This document shows, piece after piece, positions 47,301-60,798 of a DNA stretch of 64,000 nt. The notes beneath the pieces are model-generated. The model worked only from the letters and a program-made list of their open reading frames with translations, had not been told where the DNA came from and searched no databases. The translations under genes were made by a program, and so were the position numbers. Every line of letters begins with the position of its first letter. Within the stretch, counting starts at the first letter, position 1. The stretch comes from Paramecium octaurelia (taxonomy: Eukaryota > Ciliophora > Oligohymenophorea > Peniculida > Parameciidae): NCBI GenBank assembly GCA_905182995.1, contig CAJJDP010000085.1:370424-434423 (forward strand). Reading direction: 5' to 3'.

Positions 47301-48552
47301 TATCCGAAGGCCTTATATCCAAATCTCCTTCTAAATAATTATGGAAGGACTAATTAACTTTTAGAACATAAAGAATTTGAAGAATAATGCAATTTTTCCA
47401 TAGTAACTACAAAGTCCTATATATTTTAGTTTTACAAGAAGAATTATTTTTGCATTTCGAAAGATACAAATTAAGATTCAGTTGTGAGAATATTACTAGT
47501 GTAAACAAAGTGGATTAATTGTAAATTAACTTTTAAAGCTGAATTTATTTGATCAAAAAATTAATAGCATAAAGTAGGATTCAACTCATTAAATTTTACT
47601 TTTGAATCATGCTGGGTTGTTTTGAATTAATCAATCCACCACAGATTAGAGAAATTTTTTAATAAAATAGAAAACAGTTAGGCTTTAGATTTTTCATCAG
47701 CATAAAGTTAATAAAGAATTTTATCTATCTTCATGATTTTGAAATCTTGATAAGGTTCAAAATAAACTTAATACTTCAAAATCTTTTCCAAATATGTGTG
47801 TTTAGAATTCTTTCTATTCTTACTCGAAAGGATATTTTAAATTAAAACTAAATATCTCTATCTATAATTAATAAGAGAGTCAATTGTATTAATTATGAGA
47901 GTCTGAGTATTAGATGCTCTTATAATTAGTCTATAAAGTTATTCAACTGCATGCTTTGTCTCAAACTATGGCATTAGGAAGTATTTTTAATTTTACATAG
48001 CAAAATGAAAGAGAGTTAGAAATGCAATATTGATATTTGATTCACTTTTAATTTATTTCATCCAACTTGTGAAATAACCAATGAGTGTTTTAAGAATATA
48101 AGTAATCCTCTTTTTTACCTTAATAGAAGTATTTACCACTTCATCGTTCTCGTCTTAAACATAATTTTTATGTTTGGAACAAAACCCATGTCTAGAAATA
48201 ATATATTCACAACCACAATCGCACATTCCCTTACTTTTTCCATTTATAATACATTAGTGGCCTCATAATTTAATAAAAATATTCTACCTAAATGTTATTT
48301 CGGATCAAAGCACTCTTTGCAATATATATGTGTTGCTTCAATTCCACATGTAAAACATTAATAACTTAATTCATTTGTAGAAATTAATGTTGAGCAATGC
48401 TATTTAGATTAATGGCGATTAACAGCCCAACTTTTAACTTTTTAATGATCTGGGAAAATATTTCTGAATAATATAAATGGTCCATATTCTGAAAAGTCGC
48501 CTTCATAGTAGTTGAGACGATTAATATCAAATTTTTTTTAGAGATTGTTCAT
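44311..48552 (-). CDS. UBR-family E3 ubiquitin ligase (N-recognin type)
   Basis: The gene spans about 4.2 kb with multiple small introns; one read here is 48262-48287 (26 nt). The N-terminus (MNNLQKKFDIN) leads to a UBR box with CFTCGIEATHIYCKECF, QHLGHQC, and GKSKGMCDCGCEY ... GFCSKH, the zinc-binding pattern that reads basic N-degrons. A long helical middle follows. Near 45.3-45.6 kb is a RING-H2 finger: LCYACKLS, TCKHYFHDQCLTEYF, and LICPICKQS. The C-terminal domain ending at TGA 44313-44311 contains CSYC, CLLC, CNKSC and HHATNLHD, as in UBR autoinhibitory domains. Together these define a UBR1/2/3-like ligase, linking N-end-rule recognition to E2 binding. Not every internal intron was mapped, so residue length is not stated. 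Confidence 0.88.
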
Positions 48553-49297
48553 ATTTGGAAACTACAATTAATTAATGCTATTTAGAATGTTTCATTTAAT
48601 AAGAAATATATCTAATTCTATTATACTCAAGGTTAAATAGAATTATAGAAATATTTTATGCACTTCGATTATAAAATTATCTCAATGAATATTGCGAGTT
48701 GATTGAGGATTTCTAATTAGTATTCGATTTTATAGGTATGGATTTGAAGAAAGTTTTCTTTTTTTTAAGAATTTTGCATAAATCGTTCGTATATGTATTG
48801 TGAAAATGCGATATACTTGAAAATATATTTAATTATCCTAATGATTCTTAGAATAGATTTTTTAAGAATTAAGAGATTTAATAATGTGCTTTTCTATTTA
48901 CCATAAACTTTATTTATACTATATTTATTATGAAGATATAATATCATTTTTTATTAACCATTCGCAGAGAAACTATTGGAGAGTAACATTTTTCGAAAGC
49001 CAAAATTATTATTTTCAATAGTTTGATAATGATAGTTAAAATCTTAGATGTCATTTAATTTAAAATTTAGGATTTGAATTGCTAAGATACTTTTGGTGAA
49101 AGAAGCTGTACAGCTTATACTTGCATATTTTTAGACTAAAAAGTCCTTAAGCTGTTATAATAATTCAAATTAAAAAATCCATAATTAAGAAATAAAGAGC
49201 CAGGTTTTACAAAAATCTTTATTTTATATTCTATAGAAACAAACAAAGAATATTTGCGAAAGATAATTATTATTTTTATGTATATATAATAAAATTT
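48553..49297. other. A+T-rich intergenic stretch
   Basis: Upstream side of the UBR gene and downstream side of the DENN gene, both on the minus strand. No gene signal on either strand. Confidence 0.5.
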
Positions 49298-50543
49298 TCA
49301 TAATTTTAGTAATGTTTTTGTTTAAGGAAAGTTCAAACTATTAAATATTTAGTTCCTTTGTGGTTTTTTATTTTAAACCTCATGAAAACTAAAATCTTAT
49401 GGTCTAATTATAGGTTTAGCTTTCAATAACTGGTTTTATTTAGCCACATGAGATTAAGGCTAAATTGGTATTAAGGGTTTTTTAGCTTTCTTATTACTTT
49501 TTCTCACTCTTTCTCGAAATTGTTTAATTTTATCAGGAGGATTATAAAATACATCTTTAGGCATTTCTTATAAATGGAATAACTCTTGGCTTATTTTATT
49601 GCAGTGTCCATCCTGTGTTGATTCATGAGAAATGAAATTCATTGAAGGTATGTGTTAGATTTTCACATTTTCATCAAAATCTAAATTCGATATAACTAAT
49701 CTATATTAGTAATATGCATACTATTTTTATGCTTAATGCTAAACGTTGAAGAATTCAATCAGATTGGAGAGCTCAAAAGATGGTAATCTTAGTAGATTTT
49801 AAAACATTTCTTAATTTATAGTTAACAATTCATTCAATAGTTTATTATTCTGTTATGAATTAGTTAGGGTTTATATGTATTGTTTATTCAAATAATGTGA
49901 TCTATTTGAGTCTTCTAGTTTATAGACTTATAATATACTTGAAAGTTGTTAATTTATAAAATTTACTAGTGTGGCCTCACATCCTGTTTCATTTTAATTA
50001 GAAACAACAACTATGGATTTTTACACATATATGCATATATTTGCATTATTCGAAAGTAATGTTGATTTAATAGCTGTTACTTATTTGCTGTTAATTAATG
50101 CTTGGATATCAATTTATGGAGACCATGTGATAATCTTGGTTCTTTTACCAGCCAAAGTTTCAATATTTTGGATGTATGCTTATTCCTAATAAATCAGATC
50201 ATCATTACATAAAATGATAACACATGGCAATATTTATATGTAGAGTCATCTAACTGAACCTAAAATTAATGGATTTTAGATGATATTCCAATATCCTTCG
50301 AATTCAATTTGGTTGGATGTATCAACTTGTTATCATGTGAATATAATGAAGGTTGTCCTTAAGAAAAACATTATGATATTGAATGTGAAATCAATGGGGA
50401 TTTTTTAAGATGAGAGGGATATATTTCTAATATTTCTGGCTCGTATTCATTTTTTAACAACATATCCAAATTTGGCTCTAATAATGTATACTTGCATTAC
50501 TTTTATCAATATCATATCCTACAATAGCACATAATTCAAACAT
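49298..50543 (-). CDS. DENN-domain (uDENN-like) protein
   Basis: Three exons (introns 50186-50208 and 50478-50500, 23 nt each) encode 399 residues. The N-terminus MFELCAIVGYDI followed by PEILEIYPSHL, CFSQGQPSLYS, and KYCHVLSFYEQAYI matches the upstream DENN (uDENN) signature, in which a hydrophobic strand FVLxGL is followed by PxxLxxYP and a later FxLT/FYE segment. The rest is a mixed helical region (LLTINQEMFQNLLRLPSFELSNLIEFF) and a basic Lys/Pro tail. DENN proteins are Rab guanine-nucleotide exchange factors. GEF activity is inferred from the family. A Rab gene lies 6.3 kb away. Length is short for a full DENN module, so only part may be conserved. Confidence 0.7.
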
Positions 50544-51062
50544 AGATGTCGATTAATTATTTTAAATTATATAATAAAATACTTGAATGAGTATCCGTTG
50601 TGATTTTTTGTTATTAAATTATAATGAAATAAAGAAATTTGCACTTAGGTTAATCAATCTAAAATAATACCCACCTTTTTTAAGTCTCAAACTCACATTT
50701 CATAGGAGGAAAGTTGATCAGTGAAGTAGAGAATCATAAGATTTAAGATATTTTTCGAAGCACTCCTTTATTATATTAATGGTCATAATTAAGCTAAGAA
50801 TTACACACTGATGTCTAATCTTTAAATAATAAAAAAGATTTTAATTTTATTATGATCTTTACCATAGTTTGAGCTTAGATTTAATTCTGCATATTGCCTT
50901 ATGATATCAATTGTCAAGATCCATTGTAGTTTTAATCTATGATATTTATGCATTTCTCTTTTTGTGTATTGGATGAATTTTATTTATTTATAACATGATT
51001 GAAGCATTACTTATGCGAATCAAAAATAAATTATATATATATCATATTATTTAAAATAAAAA
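50544..51062. other. Divergent promoter region
   Basis: About 520 bp between the starts of the minus-strand DENN gene and the plus-strand gene at 51063. It is A+T-rich and has no open frame of note. It likely contains both promoters. Confidence 0.5.
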
Positions 51063-51739
51063 ATGGCTATCAGAAACAGATTGTTCTAGGCTTTCAATAC
51101 CGTCCATAGGTATATTAAATTGATAATCTTAGAATTTTTAACGTTGAGGCCAAATTCTTACCATACACCTGCACAACTAGAAATGAAGCCTTAGTACAGA
51201 ATCATACCAAACATCAATCCTACTTACAGTATTATATTTTCTATGAAATAGCTATGCCAAAAAAGATTAGAATCTCTAAAATATCACTAGATCCACATTA
51301 GATGATTTCTAAAAATTGGAATTTAATGTCATCTCCCAATTTTAGAGAAAGGGACTAAGTATTATTACATCTCTCATAATAGATAATCAACATGTGGACC
51401 CACATTAAATCATATACTAATTGGATAGAATTGAAGTCTTAAGAAAATTAAAGTAGATATTTTTATTAACTTCTAGAGTTTTGGAATAAAATGCAGGAGC
51501 ATTTCCAAAAGATGAAGCTGAATGCTTAAAACTAATTGCCAAAGTCCACCTAGAAGAACCAAAGTAAAGCAAAGTTATAACTATTAGCGCTTAAGAAAAC
51601 TTAGATAAATTTATTGAGGCTAATCCACAATGTAGAAGATTATTGTACCTTGGATAAATTTGAGCATGATCAATTATTACAAATAAACAACAAAATCATA
51701 AAACAATATATGTAATTGCATTTCTTTTTAAATCTATGA
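51063..51739 (+). CDS. Hypothetical protein, possible mitochondrial presequence
   Basis: Two exons around intron 51110-51132 (23 nt) encode 217 residues. The N-terminus (MAIRNRLFQAFNTVHRIF) is basic and amphipathic with no acidic residue, suggestive of mitochondrial targeting. The rest is soluble, rich in Lys, Gln and Asn, with repeated helical tracts (WNKMQEHFQKMKLN, LLALKKTQINLLRLI). No domain recognised. It converges tightly (134 bp) with the coiled-coil gene. Confidence 0.55.
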
Positions 51740-51872
51740 GTTCATTTACAGAAAATTTAGCAAATATTAATTTTTATTAATTAATAATAATAGCATTATG
51801 TTATGAAGATTTCTTAGAACCAATGTAGGATTTTTAAATTAAATATATTTTTCATGTTTGTTCTGCACCTGC

Positions 51873-53962
51873 TCAATAAAGATTGTTAACGTACTAGCGA
51901 AGATTAGATTTTTGTTCCTTTTTGGCATCACATTTTCTTTTGTAATTTATTTTTGCTGAAACTAATAATTATTATCTGCATAACTACTTCCGATTTTTTA
52001 ATTATTTATGTCTTTCACCAGTTGCAAAATATCTAAAGTGGATTAAAATGTACCTTTCTTTTGATAATTTAAATGTTCATATTTATTTTAATTTTTAGCT
52101 TTATCTGTGCTGAGTTTATGAGACTCTTCAGATTTTATTGTTTCTGATTCTTTCCTTGAATTTGAATAGGGTTTCAATGAAAATAGTCTAATTTAGAAAA
52201 AAGAAATTACTATCTAGTTTTAAACTAAATATCATCGTTGATGTGAGGAGAATATTGCCTATAATAAGCATCCTTGTATCTAGATTTTTTCAAATCACCT
52301 CCTGAAAATAGTAAACTAGCATAGGATTTTTATTTATCAGAAATATTATTTAGTTTTGAATCTAAGGTCTCTTTAAACTTTTATGTTGCATGAAGTTATT
52401 TATTGGGCGAGTTAGGAGTAGCTTTTTTCATCATGTTTTGTAATATATTTGAATAATTCGTAGGATCTTATCTTAAAATATTTAATTCTCCAACAGATGT
52501 AGAGTTTTTTGTGCTTCTAAATAAAATAATGATTTCATACTGTATTTTTCTGATCTATTATAAATTATCTTCTTTGAAATAACCGTTTTTTGTTTAATGC
52601 AAAGTCAGATTTTTGTGAATTGAAGTAGATACTTCATTTTTGTTGGCTTAAGGTGTTATCACATTTGAACTAAGATTTTGTTTAGTAGAAGAAATACAAG
52701 TTCATATTTTTATTCTAATCTAATTATGAGTGATTTGCGCTTAGGTTTAAGAATGATTGTTTCTATTACATCATGACGCTTGCTTTTATGTTTTCTTTTT
52801 TATTATAAATTTAGGTAGGATTTTGAACCTCCATACCTAAGTATTGTGGAACTTAATTGATAGATTATTTATCCTGATTGTGGTTTTAATTATCATTGTT
52901 TTGGTTTATAATTGATTGAGTTTCAAGCATTTCAACCTATTAATTTAAACTTTATTTTTTACATTATTTTATAATTTGATTATCTCATAATGTAATTTAG
53001 CATTTTGTGTTGATTTTACATTGAGCTTTTCAATTAAATAACATATTTTTTCTTTATCATTTAAATTATTGTGATGACTACACATAAATTATTCTCTATC
53101 CTACTTTGGAATAAGTTAATTATCAATTTATGAAATAAGATTTGCTAATTTTTGATTTTATTGTTTCAACTGCATTTATTCTGCCTACTCTATTTCTAAT
53201 TTGGTTTATAAATCTTAGATAAGGGCATTTAATTCTACGATTTCAAGTTTATACTAATTTTTAATCCTATCTTTATCATTTTACAATTAAAATATTTATG
53301 ATTTTAATTCTAAATCATTCATTTAATTTTATTTTTATTATTATTTTATCATTGTTTATTCATATGAACTAGTGATATTTTGTTCAACTTGAGGAATTGC
53401 AATTTATATTTATTTCTTCACTTTTGATAAACAAAGAAACTTACATCCTGCCATAGAAGATCCATTTTATGGAAAAGTTTACTTTACTTTATCTTTGTTT
53501 TTAGGTGCTGGAGGCTCTTAAACCAATTTAGAATTAATATTTGATAAGTTCTCGTATTAAATTTGAGTATTCTCCGAATTATCTCTATTTCCATTATTTT
53601 ATGGATAATACTCTTCAAAAATTATCTTTTAAACCTTTTTATTGTCATTGTCTTCATCTGGAAAAATTAACAATAATTTTATACCGATTGGTAAGTGTAT
53701 AGGTTTAGAACTGCTTGATTCATCATTTTAATAGCGTTCAAAATTTGATGATTTTGATTGATTCAATGGATCAAGTTCTTTTGTTTGTGATTATTGTTGA
53801 TATTGATTGAAAATATCATCAATTTAATTAATTTCTTAAGCCTTATTAATCACATTTTTTTACTTCTGGAAGTATCTCTTTTTAGGGTTACTGGTTTTCC
53901 AGATAATCCAGTGTTAATCCTATTGGCTTTTTTGTTTTAAATTTAAGCTAACTAATTTTCAT
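51873..53962 (-). CDS. Asn/Gln-rich coiled-coil protein, unknown
   Basis: Eight exons with seven introns of 22, 24, 26, 28, 24, 23 and 26 nt (sum 173) give an integral 638 residues. The N-terminal ~200 residues are Ser/Gln/Asn-rich and disordered. The middle ~120 residues form a strong coiled coil (LKSQIFQLQNDKDRIKNQY, LIQDLQTKLEIEQAEQ), and the tail is Asn/Lys/Ser-rich. Small Cys/His elements (FMCSHH) are isolated. The family is not recognised. Skipping the splice sites leaves frames that stop at TGA within each exon, so the intron set is strongly constrained. One intron (24 nt, starting GTAAGTTTC) is a multiple of three without in-frame TGA. Confidence 0.72.
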
Positions 53963-54041
53963 AACCTCAGAAAGCTTGCCTTATTTTAAAAATAAGTTAA
54001 ATAAATGTTTAATAAGAAAGACTTTAATACAAGAATAGAAA

Positions 54042-54831
54042 TCAATTACAATATCCACAAATATACTCTTTATCGTCATAACATCCATCTATCAAATCCA
54101 CACATTCGAAGTGGTACCATTTCTGACATTTATCACACTAAAAAATAAAATTTAAAATTTACTTAAATGTAGTTGAGTTCAGGATTCCATGGTTATTGAC
54201 ATAGACAGTACAACTAGATTTCATTCATATTAGTAAATTTTTTATTTTCAACATCCCATTCAAGTCTGTTATAATATGTGGTCAGATCACTGTTTTCGAG
54301 ATTGACAAATTCATCACAATTAACTACTTAGCACTTCTAAATTATGGTTTAAGCAAGAATATAATCGTTCTTTTTGGTTGAAAATATTTCTTAAGTTCCA
54401 ATCCAGCATCTAGCTCTTGGCTTATGATTTACAATTTCACTCTTTTTCAAGAACCATTAAACTTAACACAGGCAAATTAACTTGTTGGTCGATGGTTCTA
54501 AAACAGAACAAATTTTCTATATTGTTCCAACATAATCTTCAACTTTATGATCACCATTTTTTATTATAACATTATCATTGATTTTTAATATGCTGCCTTG
54601 AATCTTTATCTCGTCATACTCTTCATAAAGATCCTCATTGCTTTTCTAGGCTTTAGTTACTATTTCAGCTAGTTTGTTCTATTTATATAATGACTTATAT
54701 GTGGTTTCCTAGAGACCCTTTTCGTTTCTCTTTTATATTCTTTTACGTATAGGAGGCAATGTTTCTGAAGATTGCCTATTGAATTTTGATGGAGATTCAT
54801 TATTAACATTTGTCCAGTGCATCACACTCAT
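54042..54831 (-). CDS. BAH-PHD chromatin reader protein
   Basis: Two exons (intron 54138-54162, 25 nt) encode 254 residues. A basic N-terminal tail precedes a BAH domain of ~120 residues (IKNGDHKVEDYVGTI, then CLCQVQWFLKKSEI, then RARCWIGTQEIFSTKKND, QTIIQKCQV). A C-terminal PHD finger (LYCLCQQPWN, CDKCQKWYHFECV, YICGYC) follows, with the Cys4-His-Cys3 spacing intact. The WYH motif next to the zinc ligands fits histone-H3-tail readers. BAH-PHD pairs occur in plant EBS/SHL and in Orc1-like factors, where BAH and PHD read H3 methylation. Target specificity cannot be judged. In ciliates such proteins can act in macronuclear development or transcription, which is inference. Confidence 0.88.
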
Positions 54832-55095
54832 TTTTTTTTATTTTAATTGAAAATTCTAATTATCATTTACGCAATAAATTGCCTCAAACTTGTTTACTAC
54901 CATTAACATCGCTTTAAAATTTTATTGAAATAAAAAAAACCCTTTCTAGTACTTTTGCTGATTCTCAATCAACCTCAATTTTCATTTTGAAACTATGTTT
55001 TAAATTTTCCATTTTACACAAAAAATAGTATAAGATTCACAACGATAATGGTATATAATTAAATAAAATTATTATTTTTAAAAACCTATTATTCA

Positions 55096-56643
55096 TCAAT
55101 TATTCAAAAATTATTCTTTATTTTATTCAACAACTTTTAAAATATCTTCCCTAGTTCCATTAGGATTCATCGCCTGCCAAATCAAAACATTTTATTTCAC
55201 TTCCTTTATTTATTTTGCTTCTACTTTCCAAATTTACTTTATTTCATTGCCCTAAAATTTTTATAAGACTTTACATCTATCAAAGCCTTTGCATTATAAA
55301 ATTCTTATAAATTTTATGAATAGACGAAATTTTAAAATTTCTCATTCAATTGAGGTGTCGCCTATGGATCATTTATGAATTCTTATAAATAATCTAAGTA
55401 GAGAATTAGTTCCCATTATTATTTAGCATCTTGTAAGAAGGTGACTAATTTTAAAACAATAATTATACCTAATCTTTTGTAATTATTAATTAGTTCTTCT
55501 TTTTTTAACTAGTTGAATTACTCCACTAATCTACATGCATTATAAATATCATCAGTTGACTTTCTTGTCATCTTATAAATATTTAATATATCATACTTTT
55601 AAGGATTCTGCCAATATATAGATAATAGAACTTTCAATATTCTTTCCTTTTTTATAAGTTATATTTTGATAAGGCAAACAAATGCAACATAGATTAAGAT
55701 ACAAGTTTAGTTATTGCTAGCTTTCAAAGCCATGGATTTTTGGAAATTTAGGAAAATATTTTAAGTCTTATAGAGTTTTTAGATATTTAAATGACTCCAA
55801 ATGATATTTTCCTTGATCCTCAACTTTGACATTGCACTAATGTTAATTTTCTTTAGGCAATTCAAAAATTATACGCCAAAGCCCAAGTTCATGATAATTT
55901 TTTAAACCTTAAAGACATTTTTCAGATTTTAGCATCCAATCCATTTCAATACTAATTCTTTCTCTGCTCACTTTAGTTTGCAATGCCTCTTTAATATCTT
56001 ACAATTCTATCACTTTAATAATTTCTTCAACAATTTAAAAATTAAATCTAGTAGCGAATCTAAATGTTCTTAGTATTCTTAAAGGATCATCTTTAAATGT
56101 AATGTAAGGGTCTAAAGGAGTTCGAATAATTCCATTTTCAAGATCTTGCAATCCCATATTGGTAAGATCCTCTATTTCTTAGGTGTTTAAATTGTAAAAC
56201 ATAGAATTAATTGTTAAATCTCTTCTAAAAGCATCTTATTCTGGAGTGCCTACAACAATTTATGGAGTTCTTGAGTTTTATGTGTAGGTCTCTCCTCTCA
56301 GGTTTACAAAATCAATAGATTGATCAAGTATTTTAATACAAGCTGTTTCCAGATGCTTTGATTATTCAGGGTTTAATTTTGTTACTCCAAAACCACTAAC
56401 TTTGATATTTTTAGATTCAAAGTAATCTTTCATTTTGAGTACAAACTATTCACCACTCATATTGTCGATAGTTATGTCAATGTCATGAGATTCATTGCCC
56501 ATTAATTTATCTCTGACCCATCCACCTGCTACTCTCAAAACTGATTAAGTATTGGTATCATTTCTAAATTACATAATGGTGTTGAAGATTTGATTCTCTT
56601 TTTCTGTTATATGGATTCTTTTTACGACTTAAGATTGTTACAT
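55096..56643 (-). CDS. CCA-adding enzyme (tRNA nucleotidyltransferase)
   Basis: Four exons (introns of 25, 24 and 23 nt in the C-terminal half) encode 491 residues. The N-terminal catalytic core is that of class II CCA enzymes: LRVAGGWVRDKLMG, then SHDIDITI (the DxD metal motif is here DID), then EQDAFRRDLTINSMFYNL, DLENGIIRTPLDP, and FKDDPLRILRTFRFATRF. These are the G-D-x-D, RRD and neck motifs. The helical C-terminal half is more divergent, ending QAMNPNGTREDILKVV. The enzyme adds or repairs the 3' CCA of tRNAs and is usually shared by nucleus, cytosol and mitochondria. The start ATG at 56643-56641 leaves a short N-terminal extension (MQQSQVVKRIHIT). Upstream, the Rab gene starts 247 bp away in the opposite direction. 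Confidence 0.93.
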
Positions 56644-56889
56644 GTAAATGAGATTATTTAATTACTTTTTAAAAAAGAATTTTAACATTTAATTCTTTAA
56701 TTATAAATAGTATTATATTTCATTTCTATTGAATACCAATCTATATCATAGTGTAAGAATTTTTACATCTTTTCCACCTTTTATTGATAAATTTTATTTA
56801 TGATAATATAATTTCAATATTCTAATCTTCTGATTTTATTAATTCGTAATGTTTCAGCTATATAGACAATTATATACAAATATTAATTA

Positions 56890-57603
<714 letters not shown>

Positions 57604-59353
57604 ATATCATCAATAATCACTCAAATCTACATTATCAATTGCACTCAAAGTTCTAATATTCTATTATGATATTAAATTGAATCATACTTCTAAAATTAAT
57701 TTACCCTAGCTTCTGTTCTCTAATAACTTCAATTTATTCGATAGACTTTTACAAATATTATTTCATAAACTGATGAAATACTGGGCATTAGTCTATAATT
57801 ATAATATGGTATTTTTTAGTATTTATATATTTATTATTTTTTCTAGTAATAAATTAATGCTCAAGTTAATAGTATGATACTTCATAGATATGAAAATCCA
57901 ATGCATTAAAAAAGGTATAAAATCCTTTCATGAGGTATATCTGATTTAATTATTTTAAGGAACTTCGCTAGGTCATGTTTTTTAATAATATAACACATGT
58001 ATATTCAATCTCATCAATTATGATTTAATTTTATGTATTGATCAGCATAAGACTCTATTTTAATATAGAGTCTGATAACATATTTTCATATTTGCCATAT
58101 TTTGCCCATCTTTCAAAAAATATTGAAGGCCAACTTGAAATATTATTATTTTTTTTAAGGTAAAAATATATGGATTACATTCATCAAATATTTTTAATCA
58201 TATATAATTGTTTTTAACATTAAAATAATAATGTTGATCAGCAACAGAAAATATAATAAAACAAAAATATTCAGAAAATAAGCTCAAATGGTATTTAACA
58301 AATTGAAAATATTAGAAAGAACCTAACAAAAGACTCAAATACTATATAGTTCAGTTCTCCTTTTAATGATAAATTGTGTATTTTATTGAAAATATAATGT
58401 ATTCTCAAATTTAATTTCATTTTCATTTAACTAATATATGTCAATATTAAAGATTTTACCAACCTAATGAGCAATCCAATATGATCCATCAATCTTAAAT
58501 TTTAGCAACATCTAATCCCAGAACACACAATACTTCATATTCCTTTTAAACAATAAAAAAACTAACTAATTATCCTAATTTATCCTTATATTATCAAATA
58601 CTTGATTTGCCTTAAATTAACAATGTATAAGCCTACCTGATTTTTCATGAAGTTTTAGAATTGTTTCAAACAACATTATACCATCCAAAAGTTGATTTAT
58701 GTGAATAATTTATTTCCTTTATATGTCAATATTATTAAAACATAAATAATATAATATTTTAAGTTTTAATTTAATTTTAATATAAATTAATATGCGTTTG
58801 AGATTGTCAATAATTCAAATAAAGCCTTTAGTATTCTGAATCAATTAAATTACTATGCTTATGTACTCTAGCAAACAAACTTAATAAAAATCAACCAAAT
58901 TAAAAAAACAAGAGGAATTTCTGAGAGTGTCAACATAGATTGCCATAATAATGGAGATTTTAGGGCTCTTTATTGTTCCTGTTGAATTAAAATTATCCTA
59001 GCTAAAAAACATAGTTTCGAGAAAATTATATAGTATACAATTTAATATTAATGTTTAAAATTAATTAATATATATTTTTCTAATTTAATTCATTAATAAT
59101 TTATCATAACGATAATTCTAATGATACAATAAAAAATCAGCGCAATACCTCTTTATTGATTTTTATTGCATGTTAGTAGAGAAATAGATTAAACGAAGTC
59201 AATTTAGTTTAAGCAAATTTTACTTACTATTTACTGAATTGTATCAATTCGATTTAAGATGTGATTTACACATTTTCATCATGAGCGAGATTCTCTAGAA
59301 ACGCTCCTAATGTGTCAAAGTAATGAATTTTAATATTAATTTTTTTATGAAAT
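57604..59353. other. Long A+T-rich non-coding stretch
   Basis: About 1.7 kb without a convincing open frame on either strand. It contains a 9-bp perfect hairpin (58050-58073, reported separately) and otherwise only poly-A/T-rich sequence. It may be an intergenic desert near a scaffold join. Confidence 0.5.
58050..58073. repeat. Inverted repeat, 9-bp arms with 6-nt loop
   Basis: Arms AGACTCTAT and ATAGAGTCT pair perfectly around TTTAAT. Isolated in non-coding DNA. No neighbouring terminal repeats or target-site duplication seen. Could be a chance palindrome or a transcript 3' end hairpin. Confidence 0.6.
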
Positions 59354-60797
59354 AAATTTAAACTAGCTCATTTTAAGGATAAAAATGTTAGCATAAATTT
59401 AGTATAACTTATCCATAAATTAAAACAAGAACATCATAATAAAACAAATCTTAATTATAGAGATGTGTCAAAAACTATGAACGAGATGTTCAAATTTTGA
59501 AAAATAATGAGACAAATATAAATTAAAAAGTTTTTACAAATATAATACTTAAGAAAATTGCGTTAGACTATAATAAAACTCAGAAATTCGGTAAGAGTAA
59601 ATAATGATAAATGATTATGAAGAGGTTGAATATCAAATGGAGCAACTTAAGGAGGTCTTTATGGAAATATTATGAAATTAAAACGAATTCATAATTCATA
59701 TATCTTAAGGTTCTGGAAGGGATTATTAATAATTATAATATATGATATATTTAATCTCTCTCTGTCTATTGAATTCAGTATTGGGACAACTAACCTATGA
59801 TTCGGGACTGTTTACTGGATTTAGTATTTCATGTAATAGCGGACACACAGAAACTTAAACCATTCCATTTAATGGAATATTTGCAAATACCCCATAAGTT
59901 ATTGTCAGTCTCGAATATCTTGATATGAATATAGGAGCAGACTTTAGAATTTCGACTCAAAACATTAAACTTAATAGTAAGAATTTCATATATTCTAGGT
60001 TTTGATTTACATATTGAATGTTTAACAAGTGCTAATGTGTATAGGATTTACCATTAGTGGTATGCAATTGATGACAGTAGAATCTAAGTCATAAACAACT
60101 TTAACATGGTGAATGTAGATGATAAAATATTCGATCACTAGAATCCAAATGCTAATTATGGAATCATATCTTTCATAAGTATGGGAATGACTGGGAATAT
60201 TGATTTCTAATTGTCAGTAAAAATGATGTAATTATATAGATTTCTTCAATTACTACAACTTAGGTTTCAGTTGGAATCACAAAAGTCGCCGGAAAATTTG
60301 CTAATTTAAACTAAATTGGATATTAAATTATTTTAGGCATACAAGAAGCATTCTATGATACAAAAATAATCTACAGATCCAGTAATTATAATAGTGGAAC
60401 CCTTACTTAGCAACCAGATAGGTGGTTATTTTTAACATATAATGGGTTGCAATAAAGCACATACTTTAGACAAAAATTTGTTCGTACAGCTGTTTCCTAA
60501 TCCTACACAGTTAATACATGTACATTTTCTGATATATTTAGGGCAAGGAACGTTCATTGTGAATTATCATCAAAGGAGTTGGATAGCCTATAAATATACA
60601 ACTGAATTTAAAGCCTTTTTGTGTTTTACTTTAAGAATATCTTAATCTCTTGATAGGGAAGTTTCATAAAAACCTTAAATATTTGTTGATATTAGTGAAT
60701 TAAATTAATCATTCTAATAATCAGGATATTTGTTACTTGAGAAAACAGTAAGCCTATTAAGTTTCAAAATATACATGAAATGTATAAAAACAAAGAC
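59354..60797. repeat. 1444-bp duplicate, copy 1 (left of N)
   Basis: This segment matches 60799-62242 wherever compared, starting AAATTTAAACTAGC and ending ACAAAGAC, and copy 1 is followed directly by the single N. Perfect identity plus an N at the junction is typical of two contigs sharing an unmerged overlap. A genuine recent tandem duplication is the alternative. Confidence 0.85.
59742..60797 (+). CDS. Secreted H-type lectin-domain protein, copy 1, truncated at the N
   Basis: Same coding path as the complete copy at 61187: ATG 59742, introns 59977-59998, 60217-60239 and 60559-60586. The frame runs into the N at 60798 without a stop. Product lacks the C-terminal second domain. Likely an assembly duplicate of the same gene and not a second locus. 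Confidence 0.7.
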
Positions 60798-60798
60798 N
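60798..60798. other. Single ambiguous base (N) at contig join
   Basis: The only N in the window. It lies exactly between two identical 1444-bp segments and so marks a scaffold gap or forced join. Confidence 0.95.

Noticed and set aside
60442..60645. ORF starting MGCNKAHT, repeated at 61887-62090
   Set aside because: Its end is the true frame after splicing, but its start is out of frame with the lectin. The MGC start is not a real initiation site.
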